Below, piece by piece: positions 28,346-38,451 of a DNA stretch of 64,000 nt. Location: NCBI RefSeq assembly GCF_001660815.1, contig NZ_LYMI01000004.1:62001-126000 (forward strand), written 5' to 3'. Position 1 is the first letter of the stretch. Each line of letters begins with the position of its first letter. The notes beneath the pieces were generated by a model. It made no database searches and was not told the origin of the DNA. It saw nothing but the letters and a program-made list of their open reading frames with translations. This DNA is from Xanthomonas nasturtii (GTDB lineage: Bacteria > Pseudomonadota > Gammaproteobacteria > Xanthomonadales > Xanthomonadaceae). The position numbers were made by a program, and so were the translations under genes.

Positions 28346-29460
28346 GTGCGCACGAAGCGAAGAACCACCACGCGTATCGTCTTCTTCACCGCGCTGGTGC
28401 TGAGCAATGTTGCCGCGCAAGCTGCGCCGCGTCTCACCGATCTGCAGTACATCGGCAGCCACAACAGCTACCACGCCGGCGTTGCACCCAGCGAAGCGGC
28501 TGTGTTGAAGCAACTGGACCCGGCACTGTTTGCTGCACTGGATTACCGCCATACCGCATTGACGCAGCAACTCGACGCTGGCGTGCGCCAACTCGAACGG
28601 GACATCTTCGCCGATGCACAGGGCGGGCGCTATGCGCACCCGGCCATCGTCGCGCAGATCGCCAAGGCCGGACTGCCGGCCGCACCGGCAAGCGCGCCGG
28701 CCGGGGTGATGGAGACGCCGGGCTTCAAGGTCATGCATGTGCAGGATCTTGACCAGCGCAGCAATTGCCAACCCTTGATTGCCTGCCTGCAGGACATCCG
28801 CACCTGGTCGAAGCAGCACCCGGGCCATGTGCCGATCTTCATCCTGCTGGGAACCAAGCAGACGCCGATAGCGCTGGCGTTCCCCACCGTGTAACCCGAA
28901 CCGTTCGACACGAAAGCGATGGATGCGCTGGATGCCGAACTGCGCTAGGTGTTCCAGCCCGATGAGTACATCAGCCCCGATCAGGTACGGGGCAGCGCGC
29001 GCACCCTCAATGCCGGCGTGCTCGCGCATGGCTGGCCATCGTTGGATCAAGCGCGCGGCAAGGTGGTGTTTCTGCTCGACCAACGCGCTGCAGGCGCCAG
29101 CTACCTGCCCGGCCATCCATCACTGCACGGCCGCGTGTGTTTCACCAATGCGGTGCCGGGCGAGGACGATGCGGCATTTATCGAGCGCAACGACGCCCTG
29201 CCGATGACATCGCGCAGTTGGTCAAGGCCGGTTATCTGGTGCGTGCGCGTACCGATGCCGATCTGAAAGAAGCGCAGCGCAGCGACACCTCCCGGGGCGA
29301 TGTCATGCTGGCCAGCGGCGCGCAATTGCTCAGTACCGATTTCCCGATCAACGAGCCGGCCGAAAACGGCTACGTGGTGCGCTTCGATCACGCTGCGGTG
29401 GCGCGCTGCAATCCGCAGCGACCAAGCGTGCACTGCAGCGGCCTCGACCTGCGCCACTGA
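28346..29460 (+). pseudogene. Broken PI-PLC-like (Ca2+-dependent phosphodiesterase) gene
   Basis: A GTG-started frame encodes a signal peptide (RIVFFTALVLSNVAAQA) and LTDLQYIGSHNSYHAGV, the first active-site histidine block of PLC-like phosphodiesterases. It continues VRQLERDIFADAQGG and FKVMHVQDLDQRSNCQPLIA. The frame then has a TAA at 28892-28894 and a TAG at 28946-28948, but homologous coding continues on both sides (VFQPDEYISPDQVRG, KVVFLLDQRAAGASYLPGHP). Near 29200 the frame shifts by one base, after which DDIAQLVKAGYLVRARTDAD runs to the natural stop at 29460. Two nonsense mutations plus one frameshift make this a pseudogene. An upstream ATG at 28286 is an alternative start. Intact homologues are secreted phosphodiesterases; no function is expected here. 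Confidence 0.82.
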
Positions 29461-29592
29461 GCGCAGCGCCGCGCATACACGCGCCGGCTAACCCCACGCA
29501 TCAGACCTGTCGCAATGGAAGGCGTCGGCGACCCAGGCCAGTGCCCGTTCACTGGATGCGGGCACTCCTTCCCACTTCCGCGAGCCCTGAGC

Positions 29593-31834
29593 ATGCAGTC
29601 TTCCCGTCCCTTCCATCGCCTGAGCTGTGCCATTGCCGTGGTGCTTTCCGCACCAGCGTTTGCACACGCTGCAGAGCTGACCACCACCACGTTGGATTCG
29701 GTCACCGTGCAAGCCACCCACGCCGCGGCACCGGGATCGCTGAATGAGCAGCGCCTGTCCAACAGCGTCAACAGCGTGATGAGCAAGCAGCAGATCGATG
29801 CGATCCCCTCCGGCGGCATTGCCGATGTGGTGGCGCACATGCCGGGTTTATCGGCCTACAGCGACATGCATCTTGGCCAGGCCACCACCGGCGAAAACGT
29901 CTACGTCAGCATTCGCGGCATGGATGCCAGCTACAACGCGTACACGCTCAACGGCTTCGGCATGCCGGAGACCGATTCGTCGACACGCGCCATTTCGTTG
30001 AACATGCTGGTACCGTTCGGCATCCAGTCGGTGCAGGTGTCCAAATCGCCCATGCCCGACATGCCCGGCGATTCGATCGGTGGCGCGATCGACATGCGCA
30101 CCCCCAATGCGTTCGATTTCGACCGCGATGTGTATGCCAAGAGCACCGCGCAAGGCCAGTTCAACGCATTGGCCAAGCATCTGGGCGGCAAGCACGGCGG
30201 CGGTACCTTCCAGCAGGAGCTGGCCTGGAAGTTCGGGGGAAGGCGACGCCTTCGGGATCCACGCATCGGCCTATTACGGCAAGAACAACACTATGGCGCA
30301 GGCACCGGCGCCCAACAGCACATATGTGCCGGCAGACCCTGCGCCCGCCGCAGCCACCGACCTGCGTGATGTGGGCCCATTGATCAGCGCCCGCTACAAC
30401 TACAGCCTGTACACCAGCCAGATCGAACGCCACGGCGGCAATCTGTCGCTGGATTGGCAAGGCGATACCAGCGCGCTGTATGCGCGTGCCATCTACGGCA
30501 GTTACGGCGTCACCGGCACCCAGGACCAGTCCAGCGCGCGCCTGGAAACCTATCGCAACCAACCCACGGCGGTGCGCGGTGGCTACTCCCGCCGCCGGGG
30601 GCCCGCCGCTGAGCGCGATTCCCGGCCGCATCACCTACAACGCATTCGATGGTTACTACGCCGGGCCGTTCAAACTGCTGGATCGCGGCTGGATGCGCGC
30701 GCAGGCGCTGCCTTACAAATATATTGCCGATCCGAACGGCGCAGGCAGTTACACCGCCAACGACTACAACGCCAACACCACCTCCAGCACCGAGGCGATC
30801 TATTCCGGTTACGCAATGGCCGCGCTGCATATCGGCGCGGTGAGCGTGCTGCCTGGTGTGCGTTACGAGCTGACGCGCTACTCGGCCCAATCCTGGCAAT
30901 CCAGCGGCGATGGCAGCGCCGGCAGTTTGGTCGGCAGCGGCAGCACCTATGGCAAGGTCTTGCCGGGCATCGGCATCAACTATCGGCCGAACGATCTCAC
31001 CGTGTATCGCGCGGCGTTGCGGCGCAGTTTCAGCCGGCCGGCGTTCGGGCTGATTTCCGGCGAGACGGTGTATTCGATCGACGACACCCAAAGGGTGGTC
31101 GGCATCTCCAAGCCCAACCCCAACCTGCAGGCAAGCACTGCCGACAACGCCGACCTGTCTGCCGAGTTCTACGACCACACCGGCGGCGTGCTCAGCGCCT
31201 CGACGTACTACAAGCGCATCAGCGGCTTCATCTATACATCCCAATCGGCCACTGGCAACGACAACACTCTGGGCGGGCTGGTGCCGACCGGCACGACCTT
31301 CGAAAACGGCGTACCGGTGACCATGCCGCAGAACGGCGGCACCGCAACGCTCTACGGACTGGAGTTGGCAGCAAGCAAACGGCTGCAGCAGTTGCCGGGG
31401 CGCTGGAGCAATCTGGGCGTCACTGCCAACCTCACGCTGCAACGCAGCCAGGCAGACAGCAAACGCAGAGATCAGCCGGAAAAGACCTGGCTACCGCGTG
31501 CGCCCGAGCGCATCTACAACCTGGACCTGTTCTACGACGATACGCATCTGCGCACCGACCTGAGCTACAACTACACCGGCCTGCAATTGCTGGGCTTGAC
31601 CAGCGACCGGCTCAACGACTACCTGCAACCGGTGAAGTCGTTGGACTTCAATGCGACCTACCATTTGCCGCACCTATCGATGTCGGTGTCTCGGCCAAGA
31701 ACCTGCTCAACGCCGCCACGTTCTACGAAACCCAGGGCAAGTCCAAGCGCTACATGGCCTACGACCCCAGCGCCGATGGCGCTTACGTGCAGACCGGGCG
31801 GGTGTACCTGCTGACAGTGGGCTATACCTACTGA
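29593..31834 (+). pseudogene. Frameshifted TonB-dependent receptor gene
   Basis: The start at 29593 gives a signal peptide (CAIAVVLSAPAFAHAAE) and a plug domain (LDSVTVQAT, GGIADVVAHMPGLSAYSDM, VYVSIRGMDASYNAYTLNGF, VQVSKSPMPDMPGDSIGGAI). An extra G in the run 30235-30239 moves coding to a second frame (EGDAFGIHASAYYGKNN onwards). A second shift near 30580-30600 moves it to a third frame (PPLSAIPGRITYNAFDGYYA onwards). A third near 31670-31680 restores the second frame for the barrel end (VGVSAKNLLNAATFYETQ ... VYLLTVGYTY, terminal Tyr). Concatenated, the product is a full-length receptor of roughly 745 residues. It lies 132 bp after the broken phosphodiesterase gene, and the two probably once formed a scavenging unit. 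Confidence 0.88.
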
Positions 31835-32148
31835 CCATCGGGCCAGGGCGGTAGGCGACCAGGCGGGTGCTCTTGCACGTGGGCGCACAGGTCATCGGTC
31901 GATTGTCTGCGCATGATGCAGGCGGTCGGCCTCCGATCAATGCTGCGAGGTCTCGCAAGCCAGCCTTCATGACCCGCGTGCAACGCGGTGGCGTCGTGAG
32001 GACCGCCGCGCAACCCGGAACCGCACCGCCCTCATCGAGCAAGGACCGCAGCGCCATCGCGCCTCAGTCAGTCCGGGTGCAGCCATTTCACGCAGCAAAC
32101 GCAGGCCGCTACGGCACTGTGCGCGCTTGCCTCTTTGCGGACCTGCAC
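31835..32148. other. Intergenic region before the L,D-transpeptidase gene
   Basis: 314 bp. I see no gene, hairpin terminator or clear promoter element here. The reading frame of the transpeptidase is open upstream, but its translation lacks homology before the signal peptide. Confidence 0.5.
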
Positions 32149-33135
32149 ATGCCCCCTCGCTCTTACGCTCGCGTCTGTTTGCTCGCCCTGTCGTTGAGCA
32201 CTTCGTTGTCTGCGCTGGCACAAGCACCGCAAGCTGCGCCTGCTGCCGCCCCTGCGCCGACGGCGACGCCTGCCGCAAAGGCCGTCGCCACCGGCCCACG
32301 CTCGGACCTGCATGCGCAGGTGCTGCTGGACCGCGCGCATTTTTCCCCAGGCCAGATCGATGGCGAACGTGGCTCCAATCAGAAGCGTGCGGTCTCCGGG
32401 GTCCAGGCCGCACACAACATCAAGGTGACCGGCGAACTGGACGATGCCACCTGGCAGGCCTTGCAGGCCGACAGCACACCGGCGCTGGTGCACTACACGC
32501 TCACCGATGCCGATGTTGCCGGCCCGTTCCAGGCGATTCCCAAGGGCCCGGCCGAACAAGCCAAGCTGCCTTCGCTCGGCTACACCTCGGTGGATGAATC
32601 CCTGGGCGAGCGCTTTCATGCCGACCCTGCGTTGCTGCGCCAGCTCAACCCCGGCGTGGATCTGAGCAAGGCCGGCAACGCGATCCAGGTTCCCAACATC
32701 GACGGCGTTGCCCCGCTGGCCAAGCCAGCCAAGCTGGTCGTGGACAAATCCGACTCGACGCTGCGGCTGTTCGATGCCGACGGCAAGGTCTATGCGCAAT
32801 TCCCGGTGTCCTCCGGCAGCAAGCACGATCCGCTGCCGATCGGCCGCTGGAAGATCCTGGGCACCTCGCGCGACCCGGTGTTCAAGTACAACCCCAAACT
32901 GTTCTGGGACGCGAAAAAAGGCGATCAGAAAGCCACCTTGCCATCGGGCCCGAATAACCCGGTCGGCCGCGTCTGGATCGATCTGTCCAAGCCGCATTAC
33001 GGCCTGCACGGCACCCCGGAACCCGGCCACGTCGGCAAGACCGAATCGCATGGCTGTGTGCGCCTGACCAACTGGGACGTGGTCAACCTGGCCAGCGTGG
33101 TCGGCCCGTCGTTGCCGGTGGTGATGCAGGAGTAA
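32149..33135 (+). CDS. L,D-transpeptidase (YkuD family) with peptidoglycan-binding domain
   Basis: A 328-residue protein with signal peptide (SYARVCLLALSLSTSLSALA) and a Pro/Ala-rich linker. A peptidoglycan-binding-1-like helical domain follows (QVLLDRAHFSPGQIDGERGS ... TGELDDATWQALQ), and then a LysM-like segment (ERFHADPALLRQLNPGVDLS). The catalytic YkuD domain has KLVVDKSDSTLRLFDADGK at its start and the active-site HGTPEPGHVGKTESHGCVRL (His-x-Ser-His-Gly-Cys, Cys about 303). It makes 3-3 crosslinks or attaches proteins to peptidoglycan in the periplasm. All catalytic residues are present. The M23 peptidase gene starts 2 bp after its stop, so the pair is an operon. Confidence 0.92.
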   Translation: MPPRSYARVCLLALSLSTSLSALAQAPQAAPAAAPAPTATPAAKAVATGPRSDLHAQVLLDRAHFSPGQIDGERGSNQKRAVSGVQAAHNIKVTGELDDATWQALQADSTPALVHYTLTDADVAGPFQAIPKGPAEQAKLPSLGYTSVDESLGERFHADPALLRQLNPGVDLSKAGNAIQVPNIDGVAPLAKPAKLVVDKSDSTLRLFDADGKVYAQFPVSSGSKHDPLPIGRWKILGTSRDPVFKYNPKLFWDAKKGDQKATLPSGPNNPVGRVWIDLSKPHYGLHGTPEPGHVGKTESHGCVRLTNWDVVNLASVVGPSLPVVMQE

Positions 33136-33137
33136 GC

Positions 33138-33857
33138 ATGAAACTGCTGATGATCTTGGTGATCGGCATGCTGCTGGGTGCAGCCGGCTATTGGTGGCTG
33201 GAACGCACCGCACCCGAGGCAAACGTAGCGCCGGCATCCAGCGCTGCCACTATCGCCAAGGACCCCACTGCGGCAGGTTCCGCATCGGCGGCATCGCCTG
33301 CTCCGGCGCCCACGGCGGCCCCCGCGGTTGCCGCTGCGCCAGCACCCGATGCCGCGCCAACCGGCATGCCCGTGGCAGCAACGCCGGCGCCTGCTGCCGA
33401 GACCACGGCACCGGGCAGCGGCCTGCTGATCCCGGTACAAGGCATCGGCGCCAGCCAGCTGCAGGACACCTATACCGATGCGCGTAGCGAAGGCCGCGTG
33501 CACGATGCCATCGACATTCTTGCGCCCACCGGCACCCCGGTGGTTGCAGTGGCCGACGGCACGGTGGAAAAACTCTTCAACAGCGAACGCGGCGGCCTGA
33601 CCGTGTACCAGTTCGAGCCCGGCGGCAATTATTGCTATTACTACGCGCATCTGGAGCGCTACGCCGACGGCCTGGCGGAGACACAATCGATCAAGCGCGG
33701 TCAGGTCATCGGCTACGTCGGCAGCACCGGTAACGCGAATCCCGCCGCACCGCATCTGCACTTCGAGATCCATCGGCTGGGGCCGGAAAAACAATGGTGG
33801 AAGGGAGACCCGTTGAATCCCTACCCGGTATTGCATGGCGACCAGGCCTTGCAGTGA
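33138..33857 (+). CDS. M23-family metallopeptidase (membrane-anchored murein hydrolase)
   Basis: A 239-residue protein: an N-terminal membrane anchor or signal (LLMILVIGMLLGAAGYWWL), a long Ala/Pro-rich linker (about residues 25-95), and an M23 LytM domain. The domain includes DARSEGRVHDAIDILAPTGT (H-x-x-x-D zinc ligands), VVAVADGTVEKLF, YYYAHLERYADG and the final zinc ligand HLHFEIHRLG. These enzymes cut peptidoglycan crosslinks. Its pairing with the L,D-transpeptidase suggests joint remodelling of 3-3 crosslinked murein. A terminator follows at 33883-33914. Confidence 0.92.
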   Translation: MKLLMILVIGMLLGAAGYWWLERTAPEANVAPASSAATIAKDPTAAGSASAASPAPAPTAAPAVAAAPAPDAAPTGMPVAATPAPAAETTAPGSGLLIPVQGIGASQLQDTYTDARSEGRVHDAIDILAPTGTPVVAVADGTVEKLFNSERGGLTVYQFEPGGNYCYYYAHLERYADGLAETQSIKRGQVIGYVGSTGNANPAAPHLHFEIHRLGPEKQWWKGDPLNPYPVLHGDQALQ

Positions 33858-33882
33858 GACAATTGCCCGAGTGGATGTCGCC

Positions 33883-33914
33883 AAAGGCCTGTGTAGTTTG
33901 CGCAGGCCTTTTTT
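33883..33914 (+). terminator. Rho-independent terminator of the transpeptidase-peptidase operon
   Basis: aaaggcctg pairs with caggccttt across an 11-base loop, followed by a T-run on the plus strand, 25 bp beyond the stop codon. Confidence 0.88.
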
Positions 33915-34226
33915 ATGGGCAGTTCTTGCCAACGGCAAGAAGCGGCGTCGATCCGATCGATCTGTCTATGTATCCGGCTTGCCTACGCTGTAGGCAGCGC
34001 ATGAAACGCACAAAAAGGCATCCGCATACGAGCGCTGCGATCTCAGTGAGCGACGTAGCGCCCTTTGCGGTTGAACCGCCACTCTTAGCGCTGCTGACAG
34101 GAACGTAGCGAGCAGTCACCGGATGAGTGAGGCCGACGCGCAACAACCGGCATGCACGCGTGGCACATGCCGCACTGACATCGGCCGCGCCCGCAAGTCG
34201 GTAAGCGCAGTCGGTTCGTAAGTCGC
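33915..34226. other. Intergenic region between the M23 gene and the SDR remnant
   Basis: 312 bp between two converging transcription units. Beyond the terminator at its left edge, I see no gene or further structured element. Confidence 0.5.
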
Positions 34227-34769
34227 TTAAATCAACATCCCTCCAGAGACTTCGATACGTTGCGCATTGATCCAGGCAATGCCCGGTGCAAGCAATGCGG
34301 CCACCGCCGGCCCGATGTCGTCCGGCAGCCCGGGGCGACCCAACGCGGTGACCGAGGAAACCATTGCATCGACCTGCGCGTTGTCGCGCAGGAAAGACGG
34401 CCCCTTGAGATGGATGGCAACCAAGCCATCGAACTGCGCCGGCGTGGTGTCGGCGAAGGACGCGTGCAGGCCGGTCCCGGCGTTGTTGACCAGCGCATCG
34501 AACTGGCTGGGTCCCCAACCAGCCAGCACCTGCTTCAGCTGCGCGAAGGCGGCAAAGGAATCGGCGTCGGCAACATCGAGTTGCAACGCGTGCGCGCGCC
34601 GGCCGTGCTTGTGGATCTCTGCCACCACAGCGGCGGTCTCATCGGCCTGGCTGCGGTAGGTCAACGCAATGTCGCTGCCATCGGCAGCGAGCGCAAGCGC
34701 CGCGTTGCGGCCCAAGCCGCGGCTGCCGCCGGTAATCACAGCGATGGGTGCAGTGGTAGTGGTCGACAT
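34227..34769 (-). pseudogene. Short-chain dehydrogenase with in-frame deletion of the catalytic region
   Basis: The frame is open for 180 residues, against about 250 for classical SDRs. The N-terminal half is normal: [68 protein letters not shown]. The sequence then jumps straight to RDNAQVDAMVSSVTALGRPG and WINAQRIEVSGGML, which belong to the C-terminal end. The roughly 70 residues with the catalytic serine, the YxxxK motif and the following helix are missing. The junction is near 34385-34395. Without Tyr and Lys it cannot be an active dehydrogenase. It is divergent from the broken LysR gene, the usual regulator-target layout. Confidence 0.82.
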
Positions 34770-34869
34770 GCGTGTGTTCCGCCAAGAAGGAGCACCTAAG
34801 CTATTGCGCTTGCGACGCCGCATAAATCGACTCACCCTGATTGCACCGTTCAAGATCACCGACCGATCG

Positions 34870-35750
34870 ATGGACACCTTGGAGTCGCTGCGGGCGTTTC
34901 TGCGCGTGGCCGAACTGGGCAGCTTCACTCGCGCCGCCGACACCCTGGGGCTCCCCAAGGCCAGCGTCTCGACCGCCGTGCAACGGCTGGAAGCCTCGCT
35001 CGGTACCCAGCTCCTGCATCGCACCACGCGACGCGTGCAGCTTACCGGCGACGGCACCGCGTTCTAATCAGCGCAGCCGCGACCTGCTAGACGACACGGA
35101 CCAATTGCAGGGCATGCTCCAGCGCGAACGCAGCCAATTGCGTGGGCGCCTGCGCGTAGACATGTCCACCGGCATCGCACGCAACTTCGTGATCCCCGTC
35201 TTGCCGGCATTTCTGGCGCAGTACCCGCAGGTGGATGTGGTGCGCGAGGGCTTTGATTGCGTGCTGCGGGTCGGCACGCTGGAAGACACCAGTCTGGTGG
35301 CGCGCCCGCTTGGCGCATTTCGCATCGTCAGCTGCGCCAGCGCAGCGTACCTCGCCGAGCCCGGCACGCCGGCACTGCCCGGACGATCTGGCCCGGCACG
35401 ATCTGCTGCATTACGCGCCCACGCTGGGCCAGTACTCCTCGAGCTTCGAGTATTACGACGGGCAGGCGTATCAACTGCTGCCGATGCGCGGCCCGGTAAC
35501 GGTGAACAACGGCGATGGCTATCTTGCTGCCGCACTCGCGGGGCTTGGCATCATCCAGGCACCGGCCAGCCCGCTACCCGCGTACCTGGACAGCGGCCCA
35601 CTGGTGGACATCCTGCCCGAGCTGGCTGCCGAACCGATGCCAGGGACGCTGTTCTACGCACAGCGCCGACATCTGCCGCAACGCGTGCGCGCCTTCATGG
35701 ATTGGGTGGCAAAGGTGATGGCACCGCATCTGCAGCCGCTTATGCAGTGA
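34870..35750 (+). pseudogene. Broken LysR-family regulator gene
   Basis: The start at 34870 encodes the LysR helix-turn-helix domain ([55 protein letters not shown]). It then stops at 35065-35067 because of one extra A. Coding continues in the next frame (QRSRDLLDDTDQLQGMLQRE, RGRLRVDMSTGIARNFVIPV, REGFDCVLRVGTLEDTSLVA). An extra G near 35380 shifts it again into the final frame (DDLARHDLLHYAPTLGQYSS ... HLQPLMQ). About ten residues before REGFDC are also missing compared with relatives. It would have regulated the adjacent SDR gene, which is itself internally deleted. Confidence 0.85.
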
Positions 35751-36080
35751 ACAGCACGCGCCATAGCGCAGCCCGACGCGAGCGAGCGATGGAGTCATGC
35801 ACAGCCAAGCTCGGTAGTGCATGCCTCGCAGCGCACCCGCAACGTCGTTGCTGGCCAGTGTCTTGCGCGGTTGTTGTTGCGACGACACAGCGTGCTGCAA
35901 ACCTGCCTGTCGGTGAGTGCAGTGATCGCGCAGAAAATCCTCCTGCGCGATAGCCGCAAGCCGTAGCAAGTCGGGTACATATAAATCGGGCGCACATAAA
36001 AAAGCACAGGCATCTCTGCAAGATGCCTGTGCCACGTACCAACCACATCGAGCCGGCCAAGCGCCCGATGTCGTTCCCAA
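35751..36080. other. Convergent intergenic region
   Basis: 330 bp between the converging LysR remnant and the second TonB receptor. It contains the receptor's terminator (36001-36032), and the rest shows no supported feature. Confidence 0.55.
35998..36032 (-). terminator. Rho-independent terminator of the siderophore-receptor gene
   Basis: A 12-bp perfect stem (gcacaggcatct / agatgcctgtgc, 36004-36032) with a 5-base loop. On the minus strand it is followed by TTTTTTA, about 50 bp beyond the receptor stop. Confidence 0.9.
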
Positions 36081-38268
36081 TCAGAACGTGTAGTTGAAGG
36101 TCAGCATGCCGTTGCGCGATGCGCCCCACGCGCCGTAACCACCGTTGAACTGCGCGTAGTAGCGCTTGTCGAGCAGGTTATCGACGTTGAGTTGCACCGA
36201 GAACTGCGGCGACAGGCGATAGCGTGCGAAGGCGCTCACCAAGGCATAGGCGCTCTGCTGGAAGGTGCCGTACACCGGGTCCACGTAGTACGACCGGTTC
36301 TGCCAGTTGACGCCACCGCCGACGGTCAGATCGCTCCATGCACCCTGCGGGGTGTAGCTGCTGAACAGTTTGATGGTGGTGCGCGGCAGATGCGTGTTGA
36401 TCGATGTGCCGCTGTCGTCGCGCGCGGTGTAGTGCGAGGCGCCAAAGGTGGCGTTCCAGCCCTGGGTCAGGCGGCCGGAGAGCTCAAAGTCGAAGCCTTC
36501 GCTGACCACACCGCTGGCAGCCACGAACGCGGACTCGCTGCTGCCCGGCACGAAACCGCCGGTGGCCACGCCAAGGTTGTCCTGCTCGATGCGGAACACG
36601 GCCAACGAAGCATTGAGCTGATCGTCGAACCATGCGGCCTTGACGCCGGCTTCGTAGCCCTTGCCGCTCAACGGGTCCAGGTAGCCGCCATTGGCATCGC
36701 GCAGGGTCTGCGGGTTGAAGATTTCGGTGTAGCTGACGTAGGTCGACCACACATCGTCGATGTCGTACACCAGACCGGCGTACGGAGTCACTTCGGTCTG
36801 CGTGTCGGAGAACGGTACGAGCCCCTGCACCGCATCGAAATTGCGGCCATCGATCTGCCAATCGGTATAGCGTGCGCCCACCAACAGCGTCAGCGGGTCG
36901 GCCAGCGAGAAGCGTGCAGCCACGTAGGCGGCCTTCTGCTTGATGGTGCCATCGCTCTGCACCGTGCGCGGGCTCCAGTTGGGTTCCGCGTACGCGCCGT
37001 TCCAGCCGAGGTAGCTGTCCAGCGGCGCCGGGAAATCGAAGGTGCCGTTGTTGACGTATTCGCGGCGGTTGTAGCTGGCGCCGGCCACCAGATGATGCTC
37101 GCGGCCGAACAGCTGGAACGGGCCCTCCGCATAGACATCGGCGCCATCGGCCTTGCGCTCGGTCAGGTAGTTGCCCGAATACGGCACCACGCCGCCACCG
37201 GTGGCGCGGTCGAAGCCGAAGATCGTATAGAACGGATAGAACAGATGATTGGCCGCTTCGGTCTTCTCATGGCTCAGATTGGCCTTGAGGTTCCAACCGT
37301 TGTCGAAGCTCTGCTGCAGGCTGGCGAAGGTGCGCTGCAGACGCGTATCCCAGAACGTCCAGTCGGCCGCCGGGTTGAACGAGCGGTCGTAGTTGGTGCG
37401 GGTGCCATCGCTGTAGAACAGCGGGAAGCCGCCCCAGGTGACATCGTTCGATTCCTTCTTCTGGTACTCGTAGCCCACGCTCAGCAAGGTGCTGTCGGTG
37501 AGGTCGGCATCGATGATCGCCGAGCCGATCTTCTTGCGCAGGCCGTAGCGGTCCATGTCGGACTCGCCATCCTGATACACGCCGATCACGCGCGCGCACG
37601 GTGCCTTCTGGGCTCAGCGGCACGGTGACATCGGCCACACTGCGGGTCTTGTTGAAATCACCGCCGCCGACCGACACGGTGCCGGTGAAGTCGCGGCTGA
37701 GCGCGTGCTTGCGCACCAGATTGATCGAGGCCGACGGATTGCCCGAGCCGGTGAGCAGGCCGGTGGCGCCGCGCACCACCTCGACGCGGTCGTACAGCGC
37801 CACGTCCAGCGCCGAATCGCCATAGCTCCAGGCCTGCTCCATATAGGCCGGGATACCGTCGAACTGGTAGTTGTCGATGTAGAACCCGCGTGCGAAGAAT
37901 TCCAGCCGCTCGCTGTCGCTCTGCGCCACCGAGATGCCGGTAACGTTGTTGAGCACGTCGGTGATGCTCTGCAGGTTCTGGTCGTCCATGCGGTCGCGCG
38001 TGATCACGGTGACCGACTGCGGAATCTCGCGCAGCGCCAGGTTCATGCGCGTGCCGGCGGTGGTCTTCTCCACCGTATAGCCCTTGGCCTGTTCGCCCTG
38101 CACGATCATCCGGTCCAGCGTGGTGACCTCGGCATCGGCGGCGACAACGGGCGTCTCGGCCAATGCCTGGCCAGCGGCCAGCGTGCACAGCGCAGCGAAC
38201 AGCGCGCGCGGCAGGGCATGACGACGCGCGCCCATGGAAACATGACGCAACTCGGTACTACGGATCAT
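36081..38268 (-). pseudogene. TonB-dependent siderophore receptor with one dinucleotide-tract frameshift
   Basis: The ATG at 38266-38268 (GGAG 8 bases upstream) starts a signal peptide (ALFAALCTLAAGQALAE). A siderophore-receptor N-terminus and plug follow: YTVEKTTAGTRMNLALREIP, QSVTVITRDRMDDQNLQSIT, FFARGFYIDNYQFDGIPAYM, VEVVRGATGLLTGSGNPSAS. In the tract CGCGCGCGC at 37589-37597 the frame is lost. The rest of the barrel (VIGVYQDGESDMDRYGLRKK ... NGMLTFNYTF, terminal Phe) is intact in another frame. Adding one GC unit would restore a product of about 729 residues. It resembles FhuE/FoxA-type ferric-siderophore receptors and has a Fur box upstream. It may be a pseudogene, a phase-variable gene or a sequencing error. 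Confidence 0.85.
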
Positions 38269-38373
38269 CGGGAACTCCAACGCAGACGGAATCAGACCAC
38301 GCGCTGCGAAGACGCCGCGCCGGCAACAAGGGGGAGGAAGCGGTGTGCCGTACCAGCGGCAGCGCGCTATTTT

Positions 38374-38392
38374 AATGGGAATGATTCACATT
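38374..38392 (-). promoter_or_regulatory. Fur box of the siderophore-receptor gene
   Basis: AATGGGAATGATTCACATT matches the Fur palindrome AATGAGAATGATTCTCATT at 17 of 19 positions. It lies about 105 bp upstream of the receptor ATG, within an A/T-rich promoter region. This implies repression by Fe-Fur when iron is plentiful. Confidence 0.8.
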
Positions 38393-38451
38393 TTAAATAG
38401 CTGGGTTGACATTTTTTTAGCATTTTCTTGACATAAGCAAGCGCTACCTGG

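Noticed and set aside
28346-38268. Explaining every frameshift as sequencing error
   Set aside because: Some +1 changes lie in G or A runs and could be errors, but in-frame nonsense codons and a clean 70-residue deletion cannot be explained that way; the errors remain possible for individual sites.
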